Shown piece after piece: positions 31,761-40,263 of a DNA stretch of 64,000 nt. The notes below the pieces were generated by a model. It saw only the letters and a list, made by a program, of their open reading frames with translations, was not told the origin of the DNA and ran no database searches. Made by a program: the position numbers and the translations under genes. This stretch comes from DASUVM01 sp963704675 (GTDB taxonomy: Bacteria > Patescibacteriota > Saccharimonadia > Saccharimonadales > Saccharimonadaceae), in contig OY969928.1 of the NCBI GenBank assembly GCA_963704675.1, positions 372,001-436,000 on the forward strand. The letters run 5' to 3'. The stretch's first letter is position 1. Each line of letters begins with the position of its first letter.

Positions 31761-32594
31761 CTATACGTTATCAGTAATGATCTGTGCAATCTCTTCGGGG
31801 AAAACCACTGGTGCTAAATGTCCGCCGCGACAATACGCAACTTGTTCACCGGATGCTCGGTCAAGAAACCAACGAAGATCTGTTTTGCCTGCGACATTAT
31901 CCCCCATTGCTGAAATAAATAGAGTAGGGCACAAAACCTGCAGCCCATCTGCCTCTTGCTGGAACTTGTCTGCCGCCTGCATCATCGCAAACGTTGACGC
32001 TCGAAAGCCTAACGCCTCATGACGGCGATAGTTTTTTATAAGCTCATATCGCTCCTTCGGAGACCGCCATAATAAATAGTGGGTTTCAATATCAACAAGC
32101 GGTGGCCAGGCCATTAAGCGTTTTGAACGTTCAAAACCAAAACGACGAAAGGCAGCCGTGCCAACCGTGCCAAGCAATCGCGGTAAAACTTTGCGAGTCG
32201 TGATTGGGCAAATGCCAATGAAACGCTGCACCGCCCGAGGGTGCTGTGCAGCATAGATAAACGCCACCATGCAGCCAAACGAATGGCCAATCAATGTCAC
32301 GTGATGAGTTGAGGCAAGTTTATTAATAATAGCACCAAGATAGGTGGCATAAGTTAGCAGGGAAGATTGCGCTTCCTCAGCAGGGTCATCTGATGCACCA
32401 AACCCCGGTAGATCGGGCACAATAATCTCGGCCTCATTCGGTAAAAACTTGGCTAGTTCAACAAGCCCAGCGTGATCACCGCTAAAGCCATGGAGTAGGA
32501 TGATCGTTTGGTGTTTGCCTGGACGCTTCCAATAAGTTAACTGTTGCGTACCAGATAACTGTAGTACATTTCGCTGAAATTGAGACTTTAGCAT
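31761..32594 (-). CDS. Alpha/beta hydrolase
   Basis: 277 residues. Oxyanion-loop LLHGFSG (34-39), nucleophile elbow LIGHSFGCM with Ser105, acid candidate in AMGDNVAGKT and His in CRGGHLAPV, giving a full catalytic triad. No signal peptide, so cytoplasmic. First gene of the glycosyltransferase operon; perhaps an esterase or acyl hydrolase for lipid precursors, but the substrate is not known. Confidence 0.9.
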   Translation of the reverse strand: MLKSQFQRNVLQLSGTQQLTYWKRPGKHQTIILLHGFSGDHAGLVELAKFLPNEAEIIVPDLPGFGASDDPAEEAQSSLLTYATYLGAIINKLASTHHVTLIGHSFGCMVAFIYAAQHPRAVQRFIGICPITTRKVLPRLLGTVGTAAFRRFGFERSKRLMAWPPLVDIETHYLLWRSPKERYELIKNYRRHEALGFRASTFAMMQAADKFQQEADGLQVLCPTLFISAMGDNVAGKTDLRWFLDRASGEQVAYCRGGHLAPVVFPEEIAQIITDNV

Positions 32595-32632
32595 TACTAG
32601 TATGCTAACAGGGTAAAAGGATTGTATAAATA

Positions 32633-32661
32633 TTGAAATATAGTGAGATTAGTTTTATAAT
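32633..32661 (+). promoter_or_regulatory. Sigma70-type promoter (TTGAAA-17-TATAAT)
   Basis: TTGAAA 32633-32638 and perfect TATAAT 32656-32661, 17-nt spacing, 53 nt upstream of the gene at 32714. Confidence 0.7.
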
Positions 32662-32713
32662 ATATGTCGTGCAATCCGCAAGAACCTGATCGTCTCGAGA
32701 TAGGAGTGACGGC

Positions 32714-33628
32714 ATGCGCCGTCGGAGCAAGAAAAGGGGCCGGAAGTTGTTGGGTTACATCCTCATCGGGGTACTGGGCCTGGAACTTCTAGGTATCAGC
32801 TACTTCGGCATCTTCCATTCTCGGCCGCATGTCACGCCCCACACGGTTATCGGCAGTACCGAAGCCGTAGTAGTGGGAGCGGGGCTGGCAAACGCCGGCG
32901 ATGTTGCCACCAGCAACATCGTCAAGAAGTTGCTGGAGCAGGGCGTCAACGTCTATGTTCTCAACTGGTCAATGACCAACATGGACATCCGGGCCGTCTA
33001 CGACGCACTTCGAGAGGAGCTCGACAAAGGCAACACTCGTGGCGAGAAACTCACCTCAATCAAATTCCTCGGCGGCTCCCTCGCGGGGCCGGTTGAATAT
33101 GCCATGGGCGAGTACTTCCTCGAAGACGGCTTGCCCTACGGCAAGATGAGTCTCACTATGGATGGCTCATTCTGTACACGGCAGCAAGTCCTCTGGCCGC
33201 AGGAGTTGATCGATGGCGCTCCCTGGCTCAAATCAAGCTTGATTGTAACCGCACTCAAGGCGCCGCTCTCGTACACGAACACATCGCAGGCACTCGACAA
33301 TGTCGAGCCGGGCCTGAGCATGTGGCAGCTGCGCTGGCATCACATACGTATGGCGATCTTTCCGATGATCGGCATGGCGGCACAGGTTGCATTCATTCGT
33401 GACTTCGTGCCTGACCGGCGATGGGCGGCAGCGTTTAGCGAAATACGCTACATCGTTACGCCCGGCGATCCGCTGGTCAACAACGAGGTGTCAGCTGACT
33501 GCTGGCGAGAGAGGGCCTTCCCGAACCTGCAGCTCATCAAAGCACCCTGGCAAGACGGCAAACACGACCCCATGGCCGAACAGCCAAGTGCGTTGGCCGG
33601 CATCGTGCTCACTCGCCAAGTCGCCTGA
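32714..33628 (+). CDS. Secreted/anchored hydrolase-like orphan (304 aa)
   Basis: Start ATG 32714 after AGGAGTGA. Very basic N-terminus (MRRRSKKRGRKLL), transmembrane anchor 13-34, then an extracellular domain. VVVGAGLAN may act as oxyanion loop and SIKFLGGSLAGPVEYAMG looks like a nucleophile elbow (G-G-S-L-A-G), while the C-terminus has VTPGDPLVNNE and DGKHDPM (Asp and His candidates). So a degenerate or divergent alpha/beta hydrolase is likely. GC-rich codons; own promoter and terminator. Confidence 0.65.
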   Translation: MRRRSKKRGRKLLGYILIGVLGLELLGISYFGIFHSRPHVTPHTVIGSTEAVVVGAGLANAGDVATSNIVKKLLEQGVNVYVLNWSMTNMDIRAVYDALREELDKGNTRGEKLTSIKFLGGSLAGPVEYAMGEYFLEDGLPYGKMSLTMDGSFCTRQQVLWPQELIDGAPWLKSSLIVTALKAPLSYTNTSQALDNVEPGLSMWQLRWHHIRMAIFPMIGMAAQVAFIRDFVPDRRWAAAFSEIRYIVTPGDPLVNNEVSADCWRERAFPNLQLIKAPWQDGKHDPMAEQPSALAGIVLTRQVA

Positions 33629-33643
33629 TCAGGTTCTGGATGC

Positions 33644-33687
33644 ACGAACGCCCCGGCCGCTCAACGAAGAGCGGTGCGGGGCTTCGT
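33644..33687 (+). terminator. Intrinsic terminator
   Basis: ACGAA.GCCCCG.GCCGCTC pairs with GAGCGG.GCGGGGCTTCGT with small bulges, starting 15 nt after the stop. Confidence 0.65.
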
Positions 33688-33778
33688 CATTCCAGACGTA
33701 CGAAGCCCCCGGAGGGACTCCGCATTCCTGCTGAGTTTCACGGGGTGTTTGCCTTACGGAATGAAGGCTTATATGGTA

Positions 33779-34387
33779 CTAACTATCTAGCCGCTCTCGA
33801 AGGATCATATAAGCGTAGCCTTCGAAGACCAATTCGGCATCCGGGAATGCCTTTTCGGCCCACTTCGACGACCAGCCACCCTTCGCCCAGATGATCAAGC
33901 GTCCATCCGAACTGGAAGGAATGAGAGCCCTCTTGCTCTCATCCCAGTCGGCATCCGTAAAGCTTGCGATCTCTTTATCTACCCTGAGCAGCGTCCGCTC
34001 TGGGTGGATATCGCCACAAGGTTCACCAGCTACCCACCTATTGAATCGAGGGCTGCCGTCATGAACGTTACCGCTGTAGCCGCACTCGTGACAGTCCGCC
34101 CGGGTAACACAGTCCTCGCCACTCGACGCGCCCCGAACAATGTAGCCTTTTGCACCCCACAGTCTATAAACCGGCGATTTGCCGTTATAGGGGCAGGGCT
34201 CACGAACTGCTCCAAGCACCTGCTCGGCAACATGGTCGCTAACAGGGATACGTAGCGACTGGCGCATAATGACAGGCCGACGCTTCCATGAAGCATAAAC
34301 ACGGCCCTCATCACAAAAGGCCGTTAAGCCATCCCGAAGTTTCCGATGCCCCCAGAATGGCCTACATTTCCAAACTTCGATGCCCAT
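33779..34387 (-). CDS. Cys-rich orphan protein (202 aa)
   Basis: ATG 34385-34387 after GGAGAGG. Contains CVTRADCHECGYSGNVHDG: three Cys and two His in a compact zinc-ribbon-like site (about 92-108), and GRLIIWAKGGWSSKWAEKAF near the C-terminus. No signal peptide. The Cys cluster resembles zinc ribbons in RNA- or DNA-associated proteins; no family assigned. GC-rich cassette with its own promoter (34441-34469). Confidence 0.7.
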   Translation of the reverse strand: MGIEVWKCRPFWGHRKLRDGLTAFCDEGRVYASWKRRPVIMRQSLRIPVSDHVAEQVLGAVREPCPYNGKSPVYRLWGAKGYIVRGASSGEDCVTRADCHECGYSGNVHDGSPRFNRWVAGEPCGDIHPERTLLRVDKEIASFTDADWDESKRALIPSSSDGRLIIWAKGGWSSKWAEKAFPDAELVFEGYAYMILRERLDS

Positions 34388-34440
34388 ATCCCTCTCCAGA
34401 GGTAATAGTTAGATAATATATATTCATCCAACTAGTGTGA

Positions 34441-34469
34441 TTATTAAAATATGGCCTCATACTGTCAAG
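34441..34469 (-). promoter_or_regulatory. Sigma70-type promoter (TTGACA-17-AATAAT), minus strand
   Basis: On the minus strand TTGACA (34464-34469) and AATAAT (34441-34446), 17-nt spacer, drives the Cys-rich orphan gene. Confidence 0.65.
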
Positions 34470-34522
34470 TATTCAACCCTGTATGCTTCAACCTTCTTTG
34501 GATGATGTATACTGATTTACAG

Positions 34523-34972
34523 ATGAAAAAGCCGAATGAACACGCCATTTTAAACCGCCGCGCCCGTTATGATTACGAACTGGGTGATGAATTTGTGGTT
34601 GGCGTGGTTTTAAATGGCCCTGAGGTGCGTGCCGCCCGTGACAACCATGTGCAGCTGAAGGGCAGCTACGTCACCGTTAAAAATGACGAGTTATGGCTCA
34701 CCAATGCGTCATTTAGTGTCAAGCACAACCAAAAGGGTGAAAGCGAATCAGTAACTGTTAATACCTTGCCTCGCAAGTTGCTTGCTCACCGAAAAGAGAT
34801 TGAGCGCATGCTTGAAAGCAAAAAAGCCGGCATGACAATCGTGCCGCTCAAATTACTGAGCCATGGACGACACATAAAACTGGTAATCGCACTCGGCCGA
34901 GGCAAAAAACACTACGACAAACGCCAAGCAATAAAAAAACGTGATCAAGCAAGGGAAGCAAAGGTAAGGTAA
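34523..34972 (+). CDS. smpB: SsrA-binding protein SmpB
   Basis: 149 residues from ATG 34523. AILNRRARYDYELGDEFVVGVVLNGPEVRAARDNHVQLKGSYVTV is the SmpB OB-fold start, and the C-terminal basic tail KKHYDKRQAIKKRDQAREAKVR places tmRNA in the ribosome. Rescue of stalled ribosomes. The usual SmpB N-terminal Asn-Arg-Lys/Arg-Ala motif is present. TATACT at 34508-34513 is 9 nt before the ATG, with no Shine-Dalgarno. The frame opens at 34451 but the upstream part does not fit SmpB. Confidence 0.95.
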   Translation: MKKPNEHAILNRRARYDYELGDEFVVGVVLNGPEVRAARDNHVQLKGSYVTVKNDELWLTNASFSVKHNQKGESESVTVNTLPRKLLAHRKEIERMLESKKAGMTIVPLKLLSHGRHIKLVIALGRGKKHYDKRQAIKKRDQAREAKVR

Positions 34973-35083
34973 TCACTTCGTATACGTCACATAAAACAAA
35001 ATTACAGTATTGAGGGGCAATGCTCAAAGCAACAAAAACACAAAGTTGCAAATCACGTTAAATCCTGAGAAAATTAGTATGTT

Positions 35084-35947
35084 ATGTCAGATCATACGGG
35101 CGAGCAACCTGACGACACTTTTGCTCAAGATATGTTTTTAGAGAATATTTCCCTAGAGATAGAGAATGCTTCGCAGAATGTGGACCAGATAGCATACTTG
35201 CTTGGTCATATCGGCGTCGAAGCGAGGCTGAACGATGCTGCATCAAATAATCGAAATAAACTTATAGATATAACGGATAAATTAGCAGCCCTGGCCACAA
35301 AAGCGCTTAACTTGCGAGAAGACATTACGAACACTATTGACTTATCGTCTTCCAACACCGATAACACATTTACGCACACAGAACGACCTTTTCTATCGGT
35401 CCGAGCAACTTCCGAAACATCGCCAGCTACTTCAACTCTCGCATTCATCCATTTTTGTGCTTCTACACTGCAAGAAGCCAGAGTAGCAAATCAGATCATT
35501 ACCTTACCTTCGGGAAGAGAGGTCCCGGTAGAAGACGTATCCAGGACGCTCGTAACACCCGATGAGCTGCCAGATACTGTCCTATCGAGATTCGAGGTAT
35601 CAACAATAGAGTTTCTTTCGGACTCCCTCATAAGTTTTGACGGTAATATAATCCAATTAGGTACAGACCGGCGTCTTCGAAGTTTATTGAATGTGTTGAT
35701 ATTGCGCCAAGGCCATCCGTCGGCATGGAAAGATATCAAGGAGCTTGGATTCCCGCTTGGCGGTAACGATAAATCCACAAAGGTGATGTTCTCAAAGACG
35801 AACAGCAAACTATCCAGAAGGCTTAAAGAAGCAGCAGAAAGAGATGTTATCGTCAAGATAGGCGCGGGCGTGAATACCAGATACTTATTGGACCGCCCCG
35901 TAAGAGTGATCGATCACCGAAAACCAAAAAAAGTGACTACTACTTGA
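35084..35947 (+). CDS. Hypothetical protein with C-terminal winged-helix-like domain
   Basis: 287 residues. N-terminal 90 residues are helical and acidic (LENISLEIENASQNVDQIAYLLGHIG), the middle is low complexity, and the C-terminal 100 (IQLGTDRRLRSLLNVLILRQGHPSAWKDIKELGF ... KLSRRLKEAAERDVIVKIGAG) resemble a winged-helix DNA-binding fold. Could be a regulator. No partner gene. Base composition core-like. Confidence 0.65.
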   Translation: MSDHTGEQPDDTFAQDMFLENISLEIENASQNVDQIAYLLGHIGVEARLNDAASNNRNKLIDITDKLAALATKALNLREDITNTIDLSSSNTDNTFTHTERPFLSVRATSETSPATSTLAFIHFCASTLQEARVANQIITLPSGREVPVEDVSRTLVTPDELPDTVLSRFEVSTIEFLSDSLISFDGNIIQLGTDRRLRSLLNVLILRQGHPSAWKDIKELGFPLGGNDKSTKVMFSKTNSKLSRRLKEAAERDVIVKIGAGVNTRYLLDRPVRVIDHRKPKKVTTT

Positions 35948-35987
35948 TTACTTATTATAATTTTACAAATAGCGTTATTATGAAACA

Positions 35988-36872
35988 GTGCCGAATAACT
36001 CACTCCCTTCGGTGGAAGAGGCCCTTCAGTCACTTCGAGCTACGGGGAATCAGTTTGCAACGACACCACTCGATACACAACCACTGGGGGAGATAACGCA
36101 TCAACACCCACGGAAGGGCGAGCGGCCCGTCAAAGCAGATACACGTGTACTACAGGCAATTGGCAAGTTCTATATTGCCCACAGAGAGCTGCGCAACCTT
36201 GTTCGCACAAGAGGTGGCCGCGTTTGTCGCCTTGCTCGCCTCAAAGCACTTTGGCTGATCGCGAAAAGCTTTTCGCAGCCACGCCTGATCTGGAGCGTGT
36301 CGGGCTTTGCAACATACAACTTCAACTGTGAAGCCCAGGCTGACGCGCTTGAAATTTGTTATCAGTATTTCACCGCCAACAAGAAGCAGCGGCCATATCT
36401 CGTCGTCGACGGCGGTGCCTGTGCCGGGGTGCTTGGGCTGAGTGGCGTTCTCGCGAGAAAACATGGCATCACGTCGCTCGGTATCGTCCCTTTGCAGGGG
36501 TTCGCGAGCACTGCACCTCGTGACATTGTGATTGTGCCACCACGGTGCGAGACTTACCTCCAACGTGAGGATACGATCGTCAAGATTGCAGACGTTACAC
36601 TCTGCATCGACGGCGGTGAAGGCACAGTACGCGAAGCCCTCTTTGCGCTCAGGGGCGGGAGTGTCGTGCTGCTCTTCGCTTCAAGCATTGGTGAATGCTG
36701 GCAGCAGCAGAGGCTCGAATTTACGAGAGCCAAGCGAGAGGGCAGGCTAATCGTTTGCCGTTCGCTTGACGAGTTGCCAACCTGCCTGGCGCGCATTGCT
36801 CAGGTCGCCCGACACGCAAGAAGAAGCCGTCTCTACCGAATACGAAGACTGAGCGGCATGGTTCTTCGTTAA
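35988..36872 (+). CDS. SLOG/LOG-fold nucleotide-binding-like protein
   Basis: 294 residues from GTG 35988 (no strong Shine-Dalgarno; start uncertain). The 140-250 part is Rossmann-like: PYLVVDGGACAGVLGLSGVLARKHG, then LGIVPLQGF and LCIDGGEGTVREALFALRGGSVVLL. The last has the GG.GT..E pattern of LOG/TIGR00725 SLOG proteins, which bind nucleotides or cleave nucleotide monophosphates. The N-terminal 130 residues are extra and basic. Likely nucleotide-ligand sensing or hydrolysis, not proven. Confidence 0.6.
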   Translation: MPNNSLPSVEEALQSLRATGNQFATTPLDTQPLGEITHQHPRKGERPVKADTRVLQAIGKFYIAHRELRNLVRTRGGRVCRLARLKALWLIAKSFSQPRLIWSVSGFATYNFNCEAQADALEICYQYFTANKKQRPYLVVDGGACAGVLGLSGVLARKHGITSLGIVPLQGFASTAPRDIVIVPPRCETYLQREDTIVKIADVTLCIDGGEGTVREALFALRGGSVVLLFASSIGECWQQQRLEFTRAKREGRLIVCRSLDELPTCLARIAQVARHARRSRLYRIRRLSGMVLR

Positions 36873-36882
36873 GCCGCCCGGC

Positions 36883-36914
36883 AAGGCCACGCATTCTAAG
36901 GGTTGCGTGGCCTT
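36883..36914 (+). terminator. Bidirectional terminator hairpin
   Basis: AAGGCCACGCA pairs with TGCGTGGCCTT, 11 bp, followed by TCC. It separates the convergent SLOG gene and pyrH. Confidence 0.75.
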
Positions 36915-36924
36915 TCCTAAGCTA

Positions 36925-37641
36925 TTACTCACCGATACGAGTACCGATCGCTTCACCTAACGCAAAACGACGTAAATTACCTGCCTCACCAAACGCAAAG
37001 ACCGCAATTGGCTTTTTATGTTCCATCGCGAAACCTAGCGCAGCTTTGTCCATAACCCGGATGTCTGGCTTTTCAATGGCTTCTTGAAAGCTGATGGTTT
37101 CAAATTTTTTGGCATCAGGAAATTTCAAAGGATCGCGATCGTAGACGCCGTCAACCTTCGTAAGTTTGCAAATAATGTCACACTCAAGCTGCAAGGCCAA
37201 ACCTACGGCAGCCGTATCGGTTGTAACATAAGGTAAGCCGATACCACCAGCTAAGACCACTGCACGACCTTTATCTAAGTGCGAAAATGCCCGGCGCTGC
37301 GTAAACGGATCGGCCACCTGATCAGCTCGAACATTCGTAAGCAGGCGGGTTGATACGCCCACTTCATTAAACACATCGGTGAGAGCTAAGCCGTTAATCA
37401 TAGTACCGAGCATACCCATATAATCACCGTTGATACGTGAAACACCACTGCCGGCAATTTCAGCACCCCGCACGAAATTGCCGCCGCCCACCATGATGAC
37501 TATTTGCGAGCCCACTTCAATAGCAGCCTTCACCTCGTCGGCGATCCAACTAATCAGTTTTACGTCAATGCCACAATGCTGGTCACCCGCCAATTGTTCG
37601 CCTGAAAGTTTAAGGAGTATACGATGATAGGTTGGTTTCAT
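36925..37641 (-). CDS. pyrH: UMP kinase
   Basis: 238 residues, normal length. LLKLSGEQLAG (9-19), VGGGNFVRG, GDYMGMLGTMINGLAL, and KLTKVDGVYDRDP are PyrH signatures. Phosphorylates UMP to UDP. TACACT lies 7 nt before the ATG on the minus strand and no Shine-Dalgarno, consistent with leaderless expression. In many bacteria pyrH is beside frr/tsf; not here. Confidence 0.96.
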   Translation of the reverse strand: MKPTYHRILLKLSGEQLAGDQHCGIDVKLISWIADEVKAAIEVGSQIVIMVGGGNFVRGAEIAGSGVSRINGDYMGMLGTMINGLALTDVFNEVGVSTRLLTNVRADQVADPFTQRRAFSHLDKGRAVVLAGGIGLPYVTTDTAAVGLALQLECDIICKLTKVDGVYDRDPLKFPDAKKFETISFQEAIEKPDIRVMDKAALGFAMEHKKPIAVFAFGEAGNLRRFALGEAIGTRIGE

Positions 37642-37686
37642 TGTTGAAAGTGTAGCACATTGATTATTTAATACCTCATGTTCGCT

Positions 37687-38202
37687 CTAAAGTGCCTTTC
37701 TTGCAATATTATAGTCAAAATCGGGAATACTAATAACGTACCGTAGATTAGTATCTTTTAAATGAAACTCTTTGATGGTCTGTTGTTTAGAGGCCGACAT
37801 ATCTATTACAAAATCCTGACCTTGATACTCAAATATAAAGCGGGTGTTTTCCAGTCTTGCGGGTAGTGAAGTCGAGTAACGAGGCCTAGTGTCTACTAAG
37901 CTCGCTTTTTGGAAGTACTTTTTTAATTCATCGCTGTTCATATCTGTTGCAAAATAATATTCATAGCTTGGTCCATGACAAAAGCCTATATATAGCGGCA
38001 CCTCCCACCACTCGCAACTAGTGTTCACTTTATTTAAAAAGACAATATTTTTACCAAGGTCACGAGGAGATTCAATTATCACCTTTGCACCAACGATGAT
38101 CACTATCACTGCTGCAACACTAGCAATAGTACACCATATTTTTCGCTTGTATGTAAATCTGGTTTTTTTTACTTCGTTATTTATATTTTTCACTGTTTTC
38201 AT
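37687..38202 (-). CDS. Membrane-anchored hypothetical protein (171 aa)
   Basis: Basic N-terminus (KKTRFTYKRKIW), one transmembrane helix (28-44), then an extracellular domain of about 125 residues with beta-strand pattern (FATDMNSDELKKYFQKASLVDTRPRYSTSLPARLENTRFIFEYQGQDFVIDM). Two Cys (CEWW, FCHGP) may pair. Not recognised. Core-like AT-rich composition. Confidence 0.7.
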   Translation of the reverse strand: MKTVKNINNEVKKTRFTYKRKIWCTIASVAAVIVIIVGAKVIIESPRDLGKNIVFLNKVNTSCEWWEVPLYIGFCHGPSYEYYFATDMNSDELKKYFQKASLVDTRPRYSTSLPARLENTRFIFEYQGQDFVIDMSASKQQTIKEFHLKDTNLRYVISIPDFDYNIARKAL

Positions 38203-38298
38203 AGTACCAGCTTAGCATAGCTTGACGCTTGTGTTAGAATTAGGCTGTTCTTTACAAATGTAAGCTGTGCGCTTACCGCACATTAAGAAAGAGGGTGT

Positions 38299-38715
38299 AT
38301 GAGCGTAAAACGCAGACTGCTTGTTTTGGCTGGAGTAGTGTTAGTTGCTGGGATTGGTTTAACTGTATATTTTTTGGTCGCACAACCGACAAAAGAAGCT
38401 GGCATAGCACCGCCCACTAACACCACCCAAAGCGAAGTACCCGCCGAGATTAAACAGCTCGAGGCTACTTTCAACAGCCCTGACATAGCCACGCAAAGCA
38501 AAGCGTTGGCACCGGGGTTGGACGAGCAATACCAGCAGCAAGGGCAGAGTCCGCTTGCAGCTGGAGCTAAACTGGAGTTTGACTACACAAGTTATCAGAC
38601 CATAAGTGACGACGCCGCAACTATCGAGGCAAAGCTGAGTAATGGTGAGCGCTACCGCGTGCACTTTGTGCGGCAAGCTGGCCACTGGTACATCTGGAAC
38701 ACCGAAGAGAGGTAA
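38299..38715 (+). CDS. Membrane-anchored small protein (138 aa)
   Basis: ATG 38299 with AGAGGGTG. Transmembrane anchor 7-28 (LLVLAGVVLVAGIGLTVYFLV), Pro/Thr linker, then a domain ending in IEAKLSNGERYRVHFVRQAGHWYIWNTEER, a pattern seen in small extracellular beta domains (NTF2-like or DUF4878-type). It ends 4 nt before the lipase-like gene; both share GC-rich codon use and likely form an operon. Confidence 0.7.
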   Translation: MSVKRRLLVLAGVVLVAGIGLTVYFLVAQPTKEAGIAPPTNTTQSEVPAEIKQLEATFNSPDIATQSKALAPGLDEQYQQQGQSPLAAGAKLEFDYTSYQTISDDAATIEAKLSNGERYRVHFVRQAGHWYIWNTEER

Positions 38716-38719
38716 GCAC

Positions 38720-40102
38720 ATGCGTACGAGCCCTGCTCGTATAACCGTTATTGTAGCGCTGCTGGCAACGCTAGTAGTGGCGATTCCGGCACAGGCACAA
38801 ATGAAAGGGTGTGCGCCCGGAATTAAAAGTGAAGTCCCCCTACTAACCGTCCATGGATTTCGTAGTGATGCTGAGACTTGGCAATCCGGAGATCCTTCAA
38901 TGGACAAGGTTCTTCGCAAGATTGAAGTCATATCTATCCAGGACGGCTTCGATTACAAGCCCTATCACATGCGATGGGTAACTGACGAGAACATCGGACC
39001 GAGACTCGCACGGCGTATCGCTTGCATCGCCCAATCCTCCCGCGAAGAAGGCGGCAAAGGCGAAGTCATCGTCATCGGCCACTCGATGGGTGGCCTGGCG
39101 ACGCAGTTCGCCGCTAACCAAACAGTAAACGGCCGCCGTGTGGCTGATGACATTGGACTTGCGATCCCTATTGGCACGCCATTTGCCGGTAGCCAGCTTG
39201 CCGACTGGACGATGACGCTGGCGCGTGCGTATTGCAGCGCCCAGCACATTACGCTCGTCGGCGGTAAGACGATCAGAGGCAACCCCAACAAGTGCGAAGC
39301 AATGCTCGACACTTATACCGCTATTGGCGGGTTGCGGCAAGATTCGGCCAAACTGCGCGAGCTGCCACCGTTCCCACCCGACGTACCGGTGCACACCATT
39401 GTCGGCAATGTACAAGAGGCAAAGTTCAACATTTTCGGTGTTGAGCTAAAGCCCCTCAACTCCGACTTGGTCGTTGCAACCGATTCAGCTACGAAGGGGA
39501 ACGCCCACCCGTCACATGGTGGCGGCAAAAGCACCGTGGACTGCGTCAGTGTGTGGCCTATTCCGGGATTCTCAGACGCCAGCTGCGAACACAGCCGCTT
39601 GCTCACCGACAAGAACGTGCAAACACGGGTCGTCGATGCAATTACGCAATACCTTCGCCGCGCAAAGCTTGATGAAGGCAGCGCAAAATTCATCGGCGAA
39701 TGGCATGGTGGCAACGATACATTGACGTTCAATGAAGATGGCACCGGCAAGCAGGTCGTCTACTATGGTCTTTGCTATTTTAATAGTAGTAACAAAGATC
39801 TCTGTCAGGTGCACGTAGACTTCACCTGGCAGCCAACAAATGGGGGTCTCGCGCTGACTATTCAATCTGTTAAAACTGTCGCTCTCACCGAAGCGGGCGG
39901 TACACTACCAGCACCTGCAGACAGCGAAATCGATTTGAGTAAATTCGAGCAGCCTGGTACAAAAATAACGATGACTACCGAGTTCCATGGCCCCGGCTTT
40001 CTCATACTCGATCCTAAGGGAAACCAGCCCATGTACGCCGGAAACTACTGCAATTACGACCTGCCCGTATCACCCGGCTTTCAACCTCTGTGCGGGCACT
40101 AG
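38720..40102 (+). CDS. Secreted lipase-like alpha/beta hydrolase (460 aa)
   Basis: ATG 38720 after AGAGGTAAG; a longer frame starts inside the preceding gene and is less likely. Signal peptide 1-26 (...LVVAIPAQA|Q). VPLLTVHGFRSDAETW is the oxyanion loop, VIVIGHSMGGLATQF the nucleophile elbow with Ser122, and IGTPFAGSQLADW also fits bacterial secreted lipases (alpha/beta fold, LipA/PGAP1-like). The last ~110 residues form a separate beta domain (IGEWHGGNDTLTFNEDGTGKQVVYYGLC) with Cys pairs. Secreted lipid or ester hydrolase, GC-rich, probably for host or environmental lipid use. Confidence 0.82.
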   Translation: MRTSPARITVIVALLATLVVAIPAQAQMKGCAPGIKSEVPLLTVHGFRSDAETWQSGDPSMDKVLRKIEVISIQDGFDYKPYHMRWVTDENIGPRLARRIACIAQSSREEGGKGEVIVIGHSMGGLATQFAANQTVNGRRVADDIGLAIPIGTPFAGSQLADWTMTLARAYCSAQHITLVGGKTIRGNPNKCEAMLDTYTAIGGLRQDSAKLRELPPFPPDVPVHTIVGNVQEAKFNIFGVELKPLNSDLVVATDSATKGNAHPSHGGGKSTVDCVSVWPIPGFSDASCEHSRLLTDKNVQTRVVDAITQYLRRAKLDEGSAKFIGEWHGGNDTLTFNEDGTGKQVVYYGLCYFNSSNKDLCQVHVDFTWQPTNGGLALTIQSVKTVALTEAGGTLPAPADSEIDLSKFEQPGTKITMTTEFHGPGFLILDPKGNQPMYAGNYCNYDLPVSPGFQPLCGH

Positions 40103-40126
40103 GCCATAGCTACAATAAAGACGAAA

Positions 40127-40163
40127 GCTCAGTAGCTGAGGCAGATACCCTCGGCTACTGAGC
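40127..40163 (+). terminator. Intrinsic terminator
   Basis: GCTCAGTAGCTGAGG pairs with CCTCGGCTACTGAGC with one G-T pair, 25 nt after the lipase-like gene. Confidence 0.75.
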
Positions 40164-40251
40164 AACATTGAAACGTAGCTTTGCGTTTGCACTACGGAAT
40201 AGTTCGCAAGGAGTTTAACCGAAGAAAGTTACCAACTAGCCAAAGAAGCCT

Positions 40252-40257
40252 TATAAT
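40252..40257 (+). promoter_or_regulatory. -10 box of a probable leaderless promoter
   Basis: TATAAT 40252-40257 ends 6 nt before the ATG of the exonuclease III gene. Confidence 0.55.
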
Positions 40258-40263
40258 AAAACT

